From Paulinella micropora (lineage: Eukaryota; Cercozoa; Imbricatea; Euglyphida), in NCBI GenBank assembly GCA_009731375.1, contig BJOX01000217.1, positions 223,349-287,348 on the forward strand: a stretch of DNA of 64,000 nt. Direction: 5' to 3'. The notes beneath the pieces are model-generated. The model was not told where the DNA came from, ran no database searches, and was given only the letters and a program-made list of their open reading frames with translations. Position numbers and translations under genes: made by a program. Shown one piece after another: positions 49,505 to 64,000 of the stretch. Numbering within the stretch: the first letter of the stretch is position 1; each line of letters opens with the position of its first letter.

Positions 49505-50856
49505 GGCCTCAAGGCTCATAACGTTTGAGCATCTCAGCATGCTCGGAGGCCTTTACCGACTCCTTTCAGACTCCACCGGTCCACAGTAACCAAAGTAAGG
49601 GAAGGCCTTAATAAAGAGACTTATTTCTGACAACTACAATACGACACGTCACAAAACTAAGATAAGTGTAACTGAACGGAGGCTAAGGTAGAGGTAAATA
49701 TAATGACTGTATTCCAGTTAATGACTACTTATTACAGTAATATCTACTCGGAAATTTCTACTAAGACTGATTAAGTTAATACTGCCACTGTGACTAGAGT
49801 GGCAAAGTATAGCCAGATGGTGTCCGCTGTATCATTAAATAATTAAGTGGAATTTGTACTACGTCCTTATGACAAATCAAACTACCCTAGTAACGGTAAC
49901 TCCGGGTAACGTCGGAAATGAAATAGGAATAACGACATATGAGATGTACAGACATTGACCCATGAAACGCACTGACAAGGGTAAAAAGTGTAATGGAAAA
50001 AGTTGAAGCTGGTGCCACCACTGTACCAGAACGAGTACCGTGACTGCATTAATAACTAATAATAATCAGTAATAACGTGTCAGTAACGAATATACGAACG
50101 GATAATTAAGTAATAGTGGACATAACTGACTCCCGAGGAGAAACGGTCTAATTAATGTCCACTGCAATCATGGTATTAAGAAGGCGAACTAATGATGTCA
50201 TCGGTATTGTATTACGCTAAACTGCATCGGAGCTCTGCATGATCTTAAAATGTGACCGCCGCCAAACTTCTTTTTTATTAATTATACTATTAATACGGAG
50301 TGATTCACCTCTTAACTTTAATTAACGGGTGACGGGCCCGGGAGTCGTGGCCAATTGGGTGCTTCCCTGCCAACTTGTGACTTCAATCTATCTCTTCGTC
50401 TCAGTTTCCACTCACCCTAAGAGTGGTGTGGCAAGTAATTTTGACTAATAGTAAAACTGAGTGCTTTCGTTGAAAAAGAAAAAATAATAAAATAAAATAA
50501 AACATAATAATATTAATATATATTTAAAAAAAATCAATGTCTACTAGTATTAATATTAATAAAATACTTGCCATTCGTAGAGACGAGACAAATTGCGTAA
50601 AAAAAAAGAAAGAAATTTAGCAAGCGTCGTTCTTCAATTATTGAACTTGAAGTCGTTCAGTGGACAAAAAGACTAGAAGGGGAAGCTCAATGTAAGAAAT
50701 TACCTTAATTGTACCAACCCTTGTTCTTTATCTTTGAAGGGTAGAAAAGAAAACTACTAGAGTGACTGAACACGAAGTTTTTGACTCTGAATACGGAAGT
50801 TCTACTTGAATTTGACTCTCCACGTCACAAGTTTTGTTGTCCGTCCTCTGACCATC
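49505..50856. other. AT-rich intergenic DNA, nothing recognised
   Basis: About 1.35 kb downstream of the asparaginase stop codon. It contains TAATA-rich stretches (50,040-50,080, 50,480-50,570) and no ORF or RNA gene I can support. Confidence 0.5.
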
Positions 50857-63810
<12,954 letters not shown>

Positions 63811-64000
63811 TACATATACTTACGTACATGCATACCTGCATCAAACATACAAGTACTCATACATGCATACATACAGTCATCCAACCATAATTACATGCAT
63901 GCATGCACGCGTACACGCTGCATAGGTATTGATAGACACACAGCATGAGAACGCAATCAAAATAACTGTTTTCTATTCCCCTTGATTATTCCTTCACCTC
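63811..64000. other. Window end, upstream of the asparaginase exon
   Basis: CATA repeats and ~100 bp of unique sequence; no start exon or promoter could be recognised. Confidence 0.5.

Overview
This is a window of a repeat-choked eukaryotic nuclear genome. Three genes have very short exons (about 28-150 nt, plus one 552-nt terminal exon) separated by introns built almost wholly from microsatellites (TATC/GATA, TACC, TTAC, CATA, CT, TAC, ATAAC). LTR, LINE-like, tRNA-SINE and Tc1-type elements are also present. I cannot name the species. A large-genome protist (chromerid- or dinoflagellate-like) fits the look, but this is a guess. Runs of N (10 bp and >200 bp) show a draft assembly that broke in simple repeats.

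Layout. (1) 1-2,770: two copies of an unidentified ~430-bp repeat and a 5'-truncated LINE, all abutting tetranucleotide arrays. (2) 2,774-8,315, plus strand: the 3' part of a gene for an RNA-binding protein of the hnRNP A/B-Musashi type. The end of RRM1, all of RRM2 and a Q/P-rich tail are visible; the 5' part lies before the window. (3) 10,090-32,100: an LTR-retrotransposon island. It holds a Copia element (minus strand, 10,656-18,903, perfect 5-bp target duplication, decayed reading frames). It also holds a second pair of ~270-bp LTRs (19,218 and 31,829) inserted in a TACC/TATC array, enclosing an apparently intact Ty3/Gypsy element (21,297-31,683). The Gypsy gag and pol are in one frame, separated by a single TGA in the leaky context TGA-CGG. 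(4) 32,306-44,256, minus: a RABL3-like small GTPase in ten recognisable exons. (5) 44,260-50,856: intergenic repeats, LINE ends, a 274-N gap and unique DNA. (6) 50,857-~63,810, minus: an L-asparaginase in sixteen recognisable exons, with a Tc1/mariner-like element and tRNA-derived SINEs in its introns. For the GTPase and the asparaginase, exon phases agree at every junction listed and the summed lengths are multiples of three (1,197 and 1,299 nt).

The most striking pattern is a rule shared by all three genes. Many exons are accompanied by decayed partial copies of themselves ('exon-edge echoes') embedded in the microsatellites of the neighbouring intron. Copies in the upstream intron carry the splice acceptor plus the 5' part of the exon; copies in the downstream intron carry the 3' part, often with the donor. 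I count more than forty, including six near-identical copies of one GTPase exon edge and eleven of another. A second theme is that several dispersed retroelement families have one fixed end that runs straight into a (TATC)n or (ATT)n array and a variable truncated other end. This suggests that part of the microsatellite load is retroposon 3' tails.
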